A stretch of DNA of 5,841 bases from an uncultured Lachnospiraceae bacterium (lineage in GTDB: Bacteria > Bacillota > Clostridia > Lachnospirales > Lachnospiraceae), in contig CACXGR010000276.1 in assembly GCA_902767235.1 (NCBI GenBank), positions 1-5,841 of the forward strand. Reading direction: 5' to 3'. The position numbers and the translations under genes are program-made. Positions 1-5,050 of the stretch are shown in pieces. Every line of letters begins with the position of its first letter. Positions within the stretch are counted from its first letter, which is position 1. The notes beneath the pieces are model-generated. The model saw only the letters and a program-made list of their open reading frames with translations. It was not told the origin of the DNA and did no database searches.

Positions 1-1
1 C

Positions 2-319
2 AAAGATGAAAAGCTTAAGAATCCGGTGCAGACGGATGCGGACGGAAAGCTTTTGACAGAATACATCGAAGAGAGGAATGCTGCTCAGCGCGGCGGAAAG
101 GAAAAAGCGATGACAAAGACAATGACGATTGAAGGTATGATGTGCACACACTGCGAGGCGACCGTAAAGAAAGTGCTCGAGAAGATCGACGGCGTTGCAT
201 CGGCAGAGGTCAGCCATGAGAAAGGAACGGCTGTGGTCACATTAAGCGGCGATGTCGCCGACGAGAAGCTCAAAGAGGCCGTCGAGGACCGCGACTACAA
301 GGTGGTCTCCATCGCATAA
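2..319 (+). CDS. C-terminal part of a protein ending in a copper-binding HMA domain (5' end outside window)
   Basis: The frame is open from the left edge to the TAA at 317-319, giving 105 visible residues, so this is probably the tail of a longer protein. The first ~36 residues are charged and linker-like. The last ~69 form a heavy-metal-associated domain with the metal-binding motif GMMCTHC and the typical beta-alpha-beta-beta-alpha-beta pattern, ending in DRDYKVVSIA. Such domains bind Cu(I) through the two cysteines and pass it between chaperones and P-type ATPases. From family knowledge, clostridial copper ATPases often carry an HMA domain at the C terminus, which is my preferred reading, but no ATPase motif lies inside the window. 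An alternative is a stand-alone CopZ-like chaperone of 69 residues starting at the ATG at 110-112, which has AAAGGA at 97-102 with a 7-base spacing. The HMA domain is certain; the full-length identity is not. Confidence 0.7.
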   Translation, partial: KDEKLKNPVQTDADGKLLTEYIEERNAAQRGGKEKAMTKTMTIEGMMCTHCEATVKKVLEKIDGVASAEVSHEKGTAVVTLSGDVADEKLKEAVEDRDYKVVSIA

Positions 320-366
320 AACGAGCGGCGGCGCCCGCCGGAGAGAGCAAACGACAGAGCAGTAAG

Positions 367-411
367 AAAAAAAACAGCTGCGCTGGGGAAATATCCCCGG
401 CGCAGCTGTTT
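367..411 (-). terminator. Strong intrinsic terminator of the shikimate dehydrogenase gene, possibly bidirectional
   Basis: Arms at 372-388 and 395-411 pair over 17 positions with a single G-T wobble, around a 6-base loop (389-394). On the minus strand the stem is followed by eight Ts, seen as As at 367-374, which is a classic Rho-independent terminator 34 bases past the stop of the minus-strand gene. On the plus strand only a short TTTGT follows, so it would also stop the copper-domain transcript, but less efficiently. Confidence 0.93.
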
Positions 412-444
412 GTGCTGCTGCGATCAGATCCGCGAGCGGGCTGA

Positions 445-1320
445 TCACTCGGCGAAGTATTTGGCCTTGACTTCTTCTACAGGCATGTCGTGTCCGGTGA
501 AGAGCTTGTAAGCTGCGACGCCCTGCCACAGGAGCATTCCCTTGCCGCCGAAGGTCTGGCAGCCGGCCTCCTTGGCCAGTTTGATCATCTTGGTCTCCAC
601 AGGGTTGTAGACAGCGTCTGTGACGATGAGATCGGGGCGCAGTACGGAGGCGTCCGCGATGACCATATCATTGTCGTATTCGGGCTTCATGCCCAGGACG
701 GTGCCGTTGGACAGGATATCGCTGGTCGCGATCTCTTCGGCCAGTTTGGCCTTGTCATCGAGATCGTAGACGTTGACGATGCAGGCGGGGCGGTATTTTT
801 TGATCTGTTCCGCGGTTCGGAGCGCATTGGGGTAGAACTTGTCGTGGATGTTGAAAATGGAAAGCTCTCTTGCGCCGTCCAGAGCACTCTGAACTGCGAT
901 CGCGGTGGCAGCGCCGCCTGCGCCGCAGAGGGTGATCTTCTTGCCGGCGACATCCACGCCCTTGTCGCGGAGCATGTTGACATAGCCTTCGCCGTCCGTG
1001 ATGTGACCGGTGAGAACGCCGTTGTCATTTACGATCGTGTTGCATGCGCCGATGATCTTTGCGGCGTCAGAGTGCTTGTCCGCGTTCTTAAATGCCGCGG
1101 TCTTGCAGGGCATTGTGACGTTGAAGCCGCGGATCCCCAGTGTGCGCATCGCGTCGAAAGCGGCGGGAACCTGATCTTCCTTAACGGTGAAAGCAACATA
1201 TGCATAGTTGAGGCCGAGAAGTTCGCTGGCATAATTATGCATTTCAGGTGATGTGGAGTGTCCCACCGGATCACCGATCAGGGCGAGTGTAGTGGTTCTT
1301 CCGTTGATTGTACGTGCCAT
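445..1320 (-). CDS. aroE: Shikimate/quinate dehydrogenase, YdiB-like
   Basis: This 291-residue protein should reversibly reduce 3-dehydroshikimate to shikimate (or dehydroquinate to quinate) in the cytoplasm. The N-terminal substrate domain has GHSTSP (residues 20-25, both serines bind substrate), NVTMPCK with catalytic Lys73, and ITDGEG with catalytic Asp109. The Rossmann domain has GAGGAATA (133-140). Near the C terminus, GMLLWQG (261-267) carries the substrate-contacting Gln266. After the second Rossmann strand the sequence is FNIHDKF, with Asp160 where NADP-specific AroE usually has an Asn-Arg-Thr motif. Together with NGTVLGMKP and VYNP, this resembles the YdiB branch, which accepts NAD and quinate as well as shikimate; that cofactor reading is inferred. 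A start seven codons upstream (1341) is possible, but the ATG at 1318-1320 has an ideal AAGGAGGTT in front of it. The gene is monocistronic and divergent from the metal operon. Confidence 0.93.
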   Translation of the reverse strand: MARTINGRTTTLALIGDPVGHSTSPEMHNYASELLGLNYAYVAFTVKEDQVPAAFDAMRTLGIRGFNVTMPCKTAAFKNADKHSDAAKIIGACNTIVNDNGVLTGHITDGEGYVNMLRDKGVDVAGKKITLCGAGGAATAIAVQSALDGARELSIFNIHDKFYPNALRTAEQIKKYRPACIVNVYDLDDKAKLAEEIATSDILSNGTVLGMKPEYDNDMVIADASVLRPDLIVTDAVYNPVETKMIKLAKEAGCQTFGGKGMLLWQGVAAYKLFTGHDMPVEEVKAKYFAE

Positions 1321-1324
1321 AAGT

Positions 1325-1333
1325 AACCTCCTT
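1325..1333 (-). promoter_or_regulatory. Ribosome binding site of aroE
   Basis: On the minus strand this reads AAGGAGGTT. Counted from its AAGGAGG core (1327-1333), it lies 6 bases before the ATG at 1320. It lies downstream of the alternative start at 1341 and so settles the start choice. Confidence 0.9.
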
Positions 1334-1358
1334 GAAAACATAAGCTTTGTCTAGATAT

Positions 1359-1387
1359 ATGTTATTGCGAACCGCGTGATTTCGCAA
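1359..1387 (-). promoter_or_regulatory. Possible aroE promoter
   Basis: On the minus strand TTGCGA (1382-1387) and TAACAT (1359-1364) are separated by 17 bases, about 40 bases ahead of the start codon. Both boxes match the sigma-A consensus only partly, so this is the best candidate rather than a firm call. Confidence 0.4.
1365..1387. repeat. 7-bp inverted repeat in the divergent control region
   Basis: TTGCGAA (1365-1371) and TTCGCAA (1381-1387) are perfect inverted repeats with a 9-base gap, so their centres are 16 bases apart. The right arm overlaps the candidate -35 box of aroE and the left arm lies between its -35 and -10. The layout fits a repressor operator, but no regulator is identified. 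Confidence 0.4.
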
Positions 1388-1400
1388 GTTGAATGAGGGA

Positions 1401-1428
1401 TTGACAAAGATTGTTTTTGATCTATAAT
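1401..1428 (+). promoter_or_regulatory. Sigma-A promoter of the regulator/metal transporter operon
   Basis: A perfect TTGACA (1401-1406) and a perfect TATAAT (1423-1428) are separated by 16 bases. Transcription would start near 1435, leaving a leader of about 88 bases before the regulator gene. Such a strong promoter is expected to need tight repression, consistent with the adjacent operator. Confidence 0.88.
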
Positions 1429-1443
1429 GAAGAGTCTGAAAAC

Positions 1444-1463
1444 AAAAATGAGAATCATTATCG
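1444..1463. promoter_or_regulatory. Fur-family operator (Fur/Zur-like box)
   Basis: The stretch TGAGAATCATTATCG (1449-1463) fits the 7-1-7 Fur box TGATAATnATTATCA with two mismatches. The 19 bases at 1444-1462 match the classical 19-bp Fur consensus at 16 positions (compared by eye). It sits at about +10 to +28 of the predicted transcript, where bound repressor would block polymerase clearance. The downstream gene encodes a Fur-family protein, so autoregulation is likely. Zur boxes share the same AATCATTA core, so the metal cannot be read from this site alone. Confidence 0.75.
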
Positions 1464-1522
1464 AATTTGTCGGAAATGAGCGGTTTTACCGGGCAGAGAA
1501 AGAGGGGAGGATCTGAAAGGAA

Positions 1523-1942
1523 ATGCGAACTTCCTATAAAACCAAGCATAGAGATCAGATATTGTCCGTCCTGCATGAGAGCGGGGGCGAACACATGACA
1601 GCCGGCCAGATTCACGACCGTCTCAGAGAGCAGGGCGTCTCCATCGGCGCCGCCACCGTTTACAGACAGCTGGACCGGCTGGTGGAAGAGGGTGCCGTCA
1701 GCAAATACGTGGTGGACTCCGTGACCGGCGCCTGTTATGAGATCAAAGAGGAGCACGGGGGCGGTTCTGCCTATGTACACGGAAAATGCGAGAAGTGCGG
1801 CAAAGTAGTGCACCTGGGAAGAAAGTCCATGGAGGCGGTCATGCGGACACTGGCCGAGACAGGCGCCGGCGATGGCTTTGAGCTGGACTGCTCGCGCACA
1901 CTTTTTTACGGGATATGCAGAGAATGCAGGAGGCAGCAGTGA
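1523..1942 (+). CDS. Fur-family metal-responsive repressor, probably zinc-sensing (Zur-like)
   Basis: This 139-residue protein has normal Fur-family length. Residues ~10-62 form the winged-helix DNA-binding domain, with recognition helix ATVYRQLDRLVEEG. The dimerisation domain has two CxxC pairs, CEKC (89-92) and CREC (132-135), which hold a structural zinc. The histidine cluster that usually precedes the first CxxC is reduced here to one histidine (His86), preceded by a glycine-rich turn, so the sensing site may differ from textbook Fur. Because it heads an operon encoding a ZnuABC-like importer and has a Fur-like operator in its leader, it is most likely the repressor of this operon and of itself. 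Zinc is inferred from the neighbours; manganese or iron is not excluded. The ATG has GGGGAGG (1504-1510) 12 bases upstream, a rather long spacing. The gene ends in a 4-base GTGA overlap with the lipoprotein gene. Confidence 0.88.
   Translation: MRTSYKTKHRDQILSVLHESGGEHMTAGQIHDRLREQGVSIGAATVYRQLDRLVEEGAVSKYVVDSVTGACYEIKEEHGGGSAYVHGKCEKCGKVVHLGRKSMEAVMRTLAETGAGDGFELDCSRTLFYGICRECRRQQ
1928..1933 (+). promoter_or_regulatory. Ribosome binding site that decides the znuA start
   Basis: AGGAGG lies 5 bases before the GTG at 1939-1941, which overlaps the TGA of the regulator gene (1940-1942). An upstream ATG at 1915 lies within the regulator gene and has no comparable site. Translation of the two genes is probably coupled. 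Confidence 0.75.
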
Positions 1943-3018
1943 CAGAATACAGAGCGAGAGATAAGCGAGGAGGCGCACATGCCATCCCGGCTCTACTGAT
2001 GATCCTGGCGCTGCTGCTGGGCACAGTTACAGGATGTGCGGCTCAGGAGCCGGATCAGACCGGGGACGGAAAGATGAAGATCGTGACGACCATCTTTCCG
2101 CCGTATGATTTTGCCAGGGCGGTCATAGGAAGCGGTGAGACGGCGGATATCAAAATGCTCCTCTCGCCGGGTGAAGAGGTGCACTCCTATGAGCCCACGC
2201 CGCTGGACATCCGTGAGATCCAGGCGTGTGATCTCTTTATCTATGTGGGCGGCGAGAACGACGTCTGGGTGGAGCGGATCCTGGAGAACATGGGAGGCGA
2301 AAGACCTCAGACGCTGAGCCTTCTGGAAGTGACGGATACCCTCGCCGAGGAGATCGTCGAGGGAATGATGGAAGAGAGAGGCGGTCACGACCACGAGGCG
2401 GAGGAGCATGACCACGAAACAGAGGATCACGACAACGGACATGTGCACAGCGGAGACTCCTCGGAGGCGGAGCACGAGGAGGCGGATGAGCACGTATGGA
2501 CGTCCCCTGTAAAGGCGGCAGAGATCACAGAAGCCATCGCCCGGAAAATCGCTCAGATTGATCCCGAACACGCGGAGACCTATCTGAAGAATGCGAAGGC
2601 CTATGAGGAACAGATCCTGGAGCTGGATGCGCAGTACAGACAGATCGCGGAGAACGCGGCGCGAAAGACGATCGTGTTCGGGGACAGGTTCCCGATCCGG
2701 TATTTTGCGGAGGAATACGGGCTGGACTATTTTGCCGCGTTTGCGGGCTGCTCATCGGAGGCGGAGCCCAGTGCGTCGACACTGGCATTTCTGATCGACA
2801 AGGTAAAAGAAGAGGAGATCCCGGTGGTCTTCACCATCGAATTCTCCAACGGCAACATCGCGAGAGCGATCTGCGAGAGTACAGGCGCGGAGCAGCGGAG
2901 ATTTGAAACCTGTCACAATGTGACCAAAGAGCAGATGGATAGCGGCGCCACGTACGTCTCTTTAATGACCGGGAATCTGGAGTCAGTGCGGGAGGCACTG
3001 GGAGACAGGGATGAATAG
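1939..3018 (+). CDS. znuA: Metal-binding lipoprotein of an ABC importer (ZnuA-like, cluster A-I)
   Basis: The 359-residue protein would be lipid-anchored outside the membrane, capture zinc (possibly manganese) and deliver it to the permease. A signal peptide (basic residues 4-10, hydrophobic 17-30) ends in the lipobox VTGC with lipidated Cys33. The mature part begins KIVTTIFPPYDFA, typical of the family. His82 (EEVHSYEP) and His185 (EHVWTSP) match the first two metal ligands. Between them, residues ~149-185 are rich in His, Asp and Glu, as in zinc-specific members. The third ligand position, normally His, falls in FGDRFP (247-252), so Asp249 is there instead; Cys271 (AGCSSEAE) and Glu301 (TIEFSNG) are other possible ligands. 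From memory, this FGDRFP variant recurs in clostridial homologs. The chosen start is the GTG with AGGAGG in front. A second good ribosome site with an out-of-frame ATG at 1979 lies inside the signal-peptide region. Confidence 0.88.
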   Translation: MTEYRARDKRGGAHAIPALLMILALLLGTVTGCAAQEPDQTGDGKMKIVTTIFPPYDFARAVIGSGETADIKMLLSPGEEVHSYEPTPLDIREIQACDLFIYVGGENDVWVERILENMGGERPQTLSLLEVTDTLAEEIVEGMMEERGGHDHEAEEHDHETEDHDNGHVHSGDSSEAEHEEADEHVWTSPVKAAEITEAIARKIAQIDPEHAETYLKNAKAYEEQILELDAQYRQIAENAARKTIVFGDRFPIRYFAEEYGLDYFAAFAGCSSEAEPSASTLAFLIDKVKEEEIPVVFTIEFSNGNIARAICESTGAEQRRFETCHNVTKEQMDSGATYVSLMTGNLESVREALGDRDE

Positions 3019-3056
3019 CCTTGTCCAAACAACACTACGCGAAAGGCGGTGGAGAA

Positions 3057-3839
3057 GTGAGTCTGATCAGCTGTGAGAACCTGGCATTTGCCTATGAGGG
3101 CGTGACAGTGCTCAGGAATCTGAATTTTGCGATCGAGCAGGGCGATTATTTGTGCATACTGGGGGAGAACGGCGCAGGGAAGAGCACGCTGATGAAGGGA
3201 CTTCTCGGACTGAAGAAGCCTTCGGCCGGAGCTGTGGTCCTGGGAGACGGGCTCAGAGCCAGAGAGATCGGGTATCTCCCGCAACAGACGCCGGTGCAGA
3301 AGGATTTCCCGGCCAGCGTGCAGGAAGTCGTGCTGTCGGGATGCCTGTCGGGGATGGGTATGAAGCTCTTCTACGGCAGGGAGGAAAAGGAGAAGGCCGC
3401 CCGCAATCTGGAAGCCCTGGAGATCACGGATCTGAAGGACCGCTGTTACCGGGACCTGTCCGGCGGACAGCAGCAGAGAGTCCTGCTGGCCAGAGCCCTC
3501 TGCGCCACGAAGAAGGTGATCCTTCTGGATGAGCCCGTGGCGGGTCTGGATCCTCTGGTCACCATCCACATGTACAAACTGATCGAGCGGATCAATAAGG
3601 AGATGGGGATCACCGTCATCATGGTCTCCCATGATATGCAGGCGGCGATGCAGTATGCGACGCATATCCTGCATCTGGGGGAGGACCGGCAGCTCTTCTT
3701 CGGCACGAGGGAGGACTATCGAGGCAGTGCCGCTTACCACAGCTTTATGGGCGGCGAGAAGGCCATCCATATCTGGAATAAGGCGGCCAGGGATGACAAA
3801 AAGAGTCCCAGGCACAGTAGAGAAGGAGGACAGAAGTGA
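3057..3839 (+). CDS. znuC: ATP-binding subunit of the metal ABC importer (ZnuC-like)
   Basis: The 260-residue cytoplasmic ATPase powers the permease encoded next. All motifs are intact: Walker A GENGAGKST (36-44), Q-loop around Gln76-Gln77, signature LSGGQQQR (134-141), Walker B VILLDEP (154-160) with catalytic Glu159, D-loop AGLD (162-165) and H-loop His192. The start MSLISCENLAF matches the usual beginning of ZnuC proteins, so I chose the GTG at 3057. It is preceded by AAAGG (3042-3046), a weak site 10 bases away. An in-frame TTG at 3021 would add 12 atypical residues. The gene follows the lipoprotein gene after 38 bases. Its basic C-terminal tail is encoded by bases that also carry the ribosome site of the permease gene, and its stop overlaps that gene. 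Zinc rather than manganese specificity is inferred from the binding protein. Confidence 0.93.
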   Translation: MSLISCENLAFAYEGVTVLRNLNFAIEQGDYLCILGENGAGKSTLMKGLLGLKKPSAGAVVLGDGLRAREIGYLPQQTPVQKDFPASVQEVVLSGCLSGMGMKLFYGREEKEKAARNLEALEITDLKDRCYRDLSGGQQQRVLLARALCATKKVILLDEPVAGLDPLVTIHMYKLIERINKEMGITVIMVSHDMQAAMQYATHILHLGEDRQLFFGTREDYRGSAAYHSFMGGEKAIHIWNKAARDDKKSPRHSREGGQK

Positions 3840-4681
3840 TGCTGAAGCTGATCGGGGAAATGTTTACATATCCCTTCATGGTGCGCGCTCTGTGCATGGG
3901 CGTTCTGGTGGCACTGTGCTCGGCGGTGCTGGGGGTGACGCTGGTCCTCAAGAGATACTCTATGATCGGCGACGGCCTCTCCCACGTGGGGTTCGGCGCG
4001 CTGGCCATAGCGACGGCGATGAATGCGGCGCCTCTGGCGGTGGCGATCCCTGTCGTGATCGCGGCGGCCTTTTTGCTGCTGCGGCTCACAGAGAACAGCA
4101 AGATCAAGGGAGATGCTGCCATTGCGCTGATCTCGACCGGCGCGCTGGCGGCGGGCGTCATGGTTGTTTCCATGACGACAGGTATGAATACGGATGTCTA
4201 CAATTATCTGTTCGGCAGTATTCTCAGCATGTCCCGGGAGGACGTGGCGCTGACCGGCGTCGTGTCCGCAGTGATCATGGTTCTTTTTGTCCTGTTCTAC
4301 AACCGGATCTTTGCCGTCACTTTCGACGAGACTTTTGCCCGGGCGACAGGCATGAACGCTGAGCTCTACAATATGGTGATCGCCCTTCTTACGGCGCTCG
4401 TCATCGTCATCGGAATGCGGATGATGGGGTCGCTCCTCATTTCCAGCCTGGTGGTCTTCCCGGCAGTGACCAGCATGAGAACATGCATCACATTCCGATC
4501 AGTTATGATCTGTTCTGCGGTTGTATCCGCGGTCTGCCTGGTGGCCGGTCTGGTCATTTCCTACCTGTATGCGGCGCCCACGGGAGCCAGCATCGTCCTG
4601 TGCAACATCGCGGCGTTCATTCTGTTTGCCGCCGTCCGCAAGGGCAGGGAATGCTTGCAAAGTGACAGGAAATCTCTATAA
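3839..4681 (+). CDS. znuB: Permease subunit of the metal ABC importer (ZnuB-like, ABC-3 family)
   Basis: This 280-residue membrane protein has about eight or nine hydrophobic segments (roughly residues 14-37, 51-62, 64-82, 95-113, 135-155, 175-192, 196-210, 221-243 and 249-266), as expected for ABC-3 permeases. It carries the family loop SMIGDGLSHVGFGAL (41-55) and the stretch MMGSLLISSLVVFPA (195-209), thought to contact the ATPase. It forms the channel through which metal from the lipoprotein enters the cell. AAGGAGG (3823-3829) serves either the ATG at 3839 (9 bases away, TGATG overlap with the ATPase stop) or the GTG one codon earlier (6 bases away, GTGA overlap). Either way translation is coupled to the ATPase gene. 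The length is normal and no frameshift is seen. No terminator follows, so some readthrough into the next gene is likely. Confidence 0.93.
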   Translation: MLKLIGEMFTYPFMVRALCMGVLVALCSAVLGVTLVLKRYSMIGDGLSHVGFGALAIATAMNAAPLAVAIPVVIAAAFLLLRLTENSKIKGDAAIALISTGALAAGVMVVSMTTGMNTDVYNYLFGSILSMSREDVALTGVVSAVIMVLFVLFYNRIFAVTFDETFARATGMNAELYNMVIALLTALVIVIGMRMMGSLLISSLVVFPAVTSMRTCITFRSVMICSAVVSAVCLVAGLVISYLYAAPTGASIVLCNIAAFILFAAVRKGRECLQSDRKSL

Positions 4682-4682
4682 T
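4655..4682 (+). promoter_or_regulatory. Promoter for the DUF1858 gene, overlapping the znuB stop
   Basis: TTGCAA (4655-4660) and a perfect TATAAT (4677-4682) are 16 bases apart. The znuB stop codon TAA (4679-4681) lies inside the -10 box. Transcription would begin near 4689, about 25 bases before the start codon. This would let the small gene be expressed when the metal operon is repressed. Confidence 0.65.
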
Positions 4683-4713
4683 GAAACTATAAAATGATTC
4701 GGAGGAAATAATC

Positions 4714-4947
4714 ATGAACAATGAAGAAAACAACAAGACACCGATCAGCGGCGATATGCTGATCGGCGATATTCTCAGACTGTATCCTGAGTCAGCATAT
4801 GTGCTCATGAATTGCGGAATGGGATGCATCAGCTGCCCTGCTTCCCAGATGGAATCTCTGTCTGAGGCGTGCATGGTCCACGGTATCGATGCGGACGAAG
4901 TCATCAAATACCTGAACTATGAGCTGGGACTCACTGCAGCGGAATAA
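4714..4947 (+). CDS. DUF1858 small redox-type protein (hybrid-cluster-protein-associated disulfide domain)
   Basis: The whole 77-residue protein is one DUF1858 domain: an N-terminal MLIGDILRLYPES segment, the signature CGMGCISCPAS (34-44) with Cys34, Cys38 and Cys41, and a C-terminal part VHGIDADEVIKYLN. Cys53 is also present. From family knowledge, this domain is common in anaerobes, occurs alone or fused to other domains, and is named for its association with hybrid cluster protein; a disulfide or redox role is presumed but its biochemistry is poorly known. No hybrid cluster protein gene is visible here. The start is supported by GGAGG (4701-4705) 8 bases upstream. It follows znuB by 32 bases but has its own candidate promoter and is followed by a probable terminator, so it may be an independent gene. 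Confidence 0.88.
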   Translation: MNNEENNKTPISGDMLIGDILRLYPESAYVLMNCGMGCISCPASQMESLSEACMVHGIDADEVIKYLNYELGLTAAE

Positions 4948-4960
4948 ACAAAGTGCGTAA

Positions 4961-4990
4961 GAGGCAGCATGGGGGCTGCTTTATAATTTC
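4961..4990 (+). terminator. Probable weak terminator after the DUF1858 gene
   Basis: GCAGC (4964-4968) pairs with GCTGC (4975-4979) around a 6-base loop and extends by three weak pairs, two of them G-T. A T-rich tail (TTTATAATTT) follows. The tail also contains TATAAT (4982-4987), which could be a -10 box for the next gene, but no matching -35 is visible. Confidence 0.5.
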
Positions 4991-5035
4991 ATACTCAGAC
5001 CGGGGTGTTAGTGATCCGGAAGGATCCTGTATTGT

Positions 5036-5043
5036 GGAGGAGG
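5036..5043 (+). promoter_or_regulatory. Ribosome binding site of the LDH/MDH-like gene
   Basis: GGAGGAGG lies 7 bases before the ATG at 5051 and only 4 before the adjacent in-frame GTG at 5048, so it favours the ATG. Confidence 0.85.
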
Positions 5044-5050
5044 TTCTGTG

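Noticed and set aside
326..340. GC-rich 6-bp hairpin (CGGCGG/CCGCCG) just after the HMA gene
   Set aside because: No T tract follows, so it is not a convincing terminator by itself; the strong hairpin at 372-411 is a better candidate.
490..1251. Long plus-strand open frame of 253 codons opposite aroE
   Set aside because: It is antisense to a well-supported shikimate dehydrogenase with all catalytic motifs, resembles no family I know, and arises from GC-rich codon bias.
1481..1491. CGGT/ACCG hairpin in the regulator leader
   Set aside because: Only 4 bp; too short to call a riboswitch or attenuator, and no other structured leader element was seen.
1271..1978. Minus-strand open frame of 235 codons across the control region and the regulator gene
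   Set aside because: It runs through the divergent promoters and opposite the Fur-family gene, and its translation shows no recognisable domain.
2385..2495. Repetitive-looking His/Asp/Glu codons in znuA, considered as a tandem DNA repeat
   Set aside because: There is no regular repeat unit at the DNA level; it is the metal-binding loop typical of zinc-binding proteins.
2913..3815. Minus-strand open frame of 300 codons opposite znuC
   Set aside because: The opposite strand encodes a complete ABC ATPase; the antisense product is Leu/His/Gln-rich with no family features.
3631..4362. Plus-strand open frame of 243 codons overlapping znuC and znuB
   Set aside because: It is out of frame with two intact transporter genes, and its Arg/Gly-rich composition is typical of a shadow frame.
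5013..5026. Small inverted repeat GATCC/GGATC ahead of the LDH-like gene
   Set aside because: Only 5 bp with a 4-base loop, no T tract and no known operator match; likely chance.
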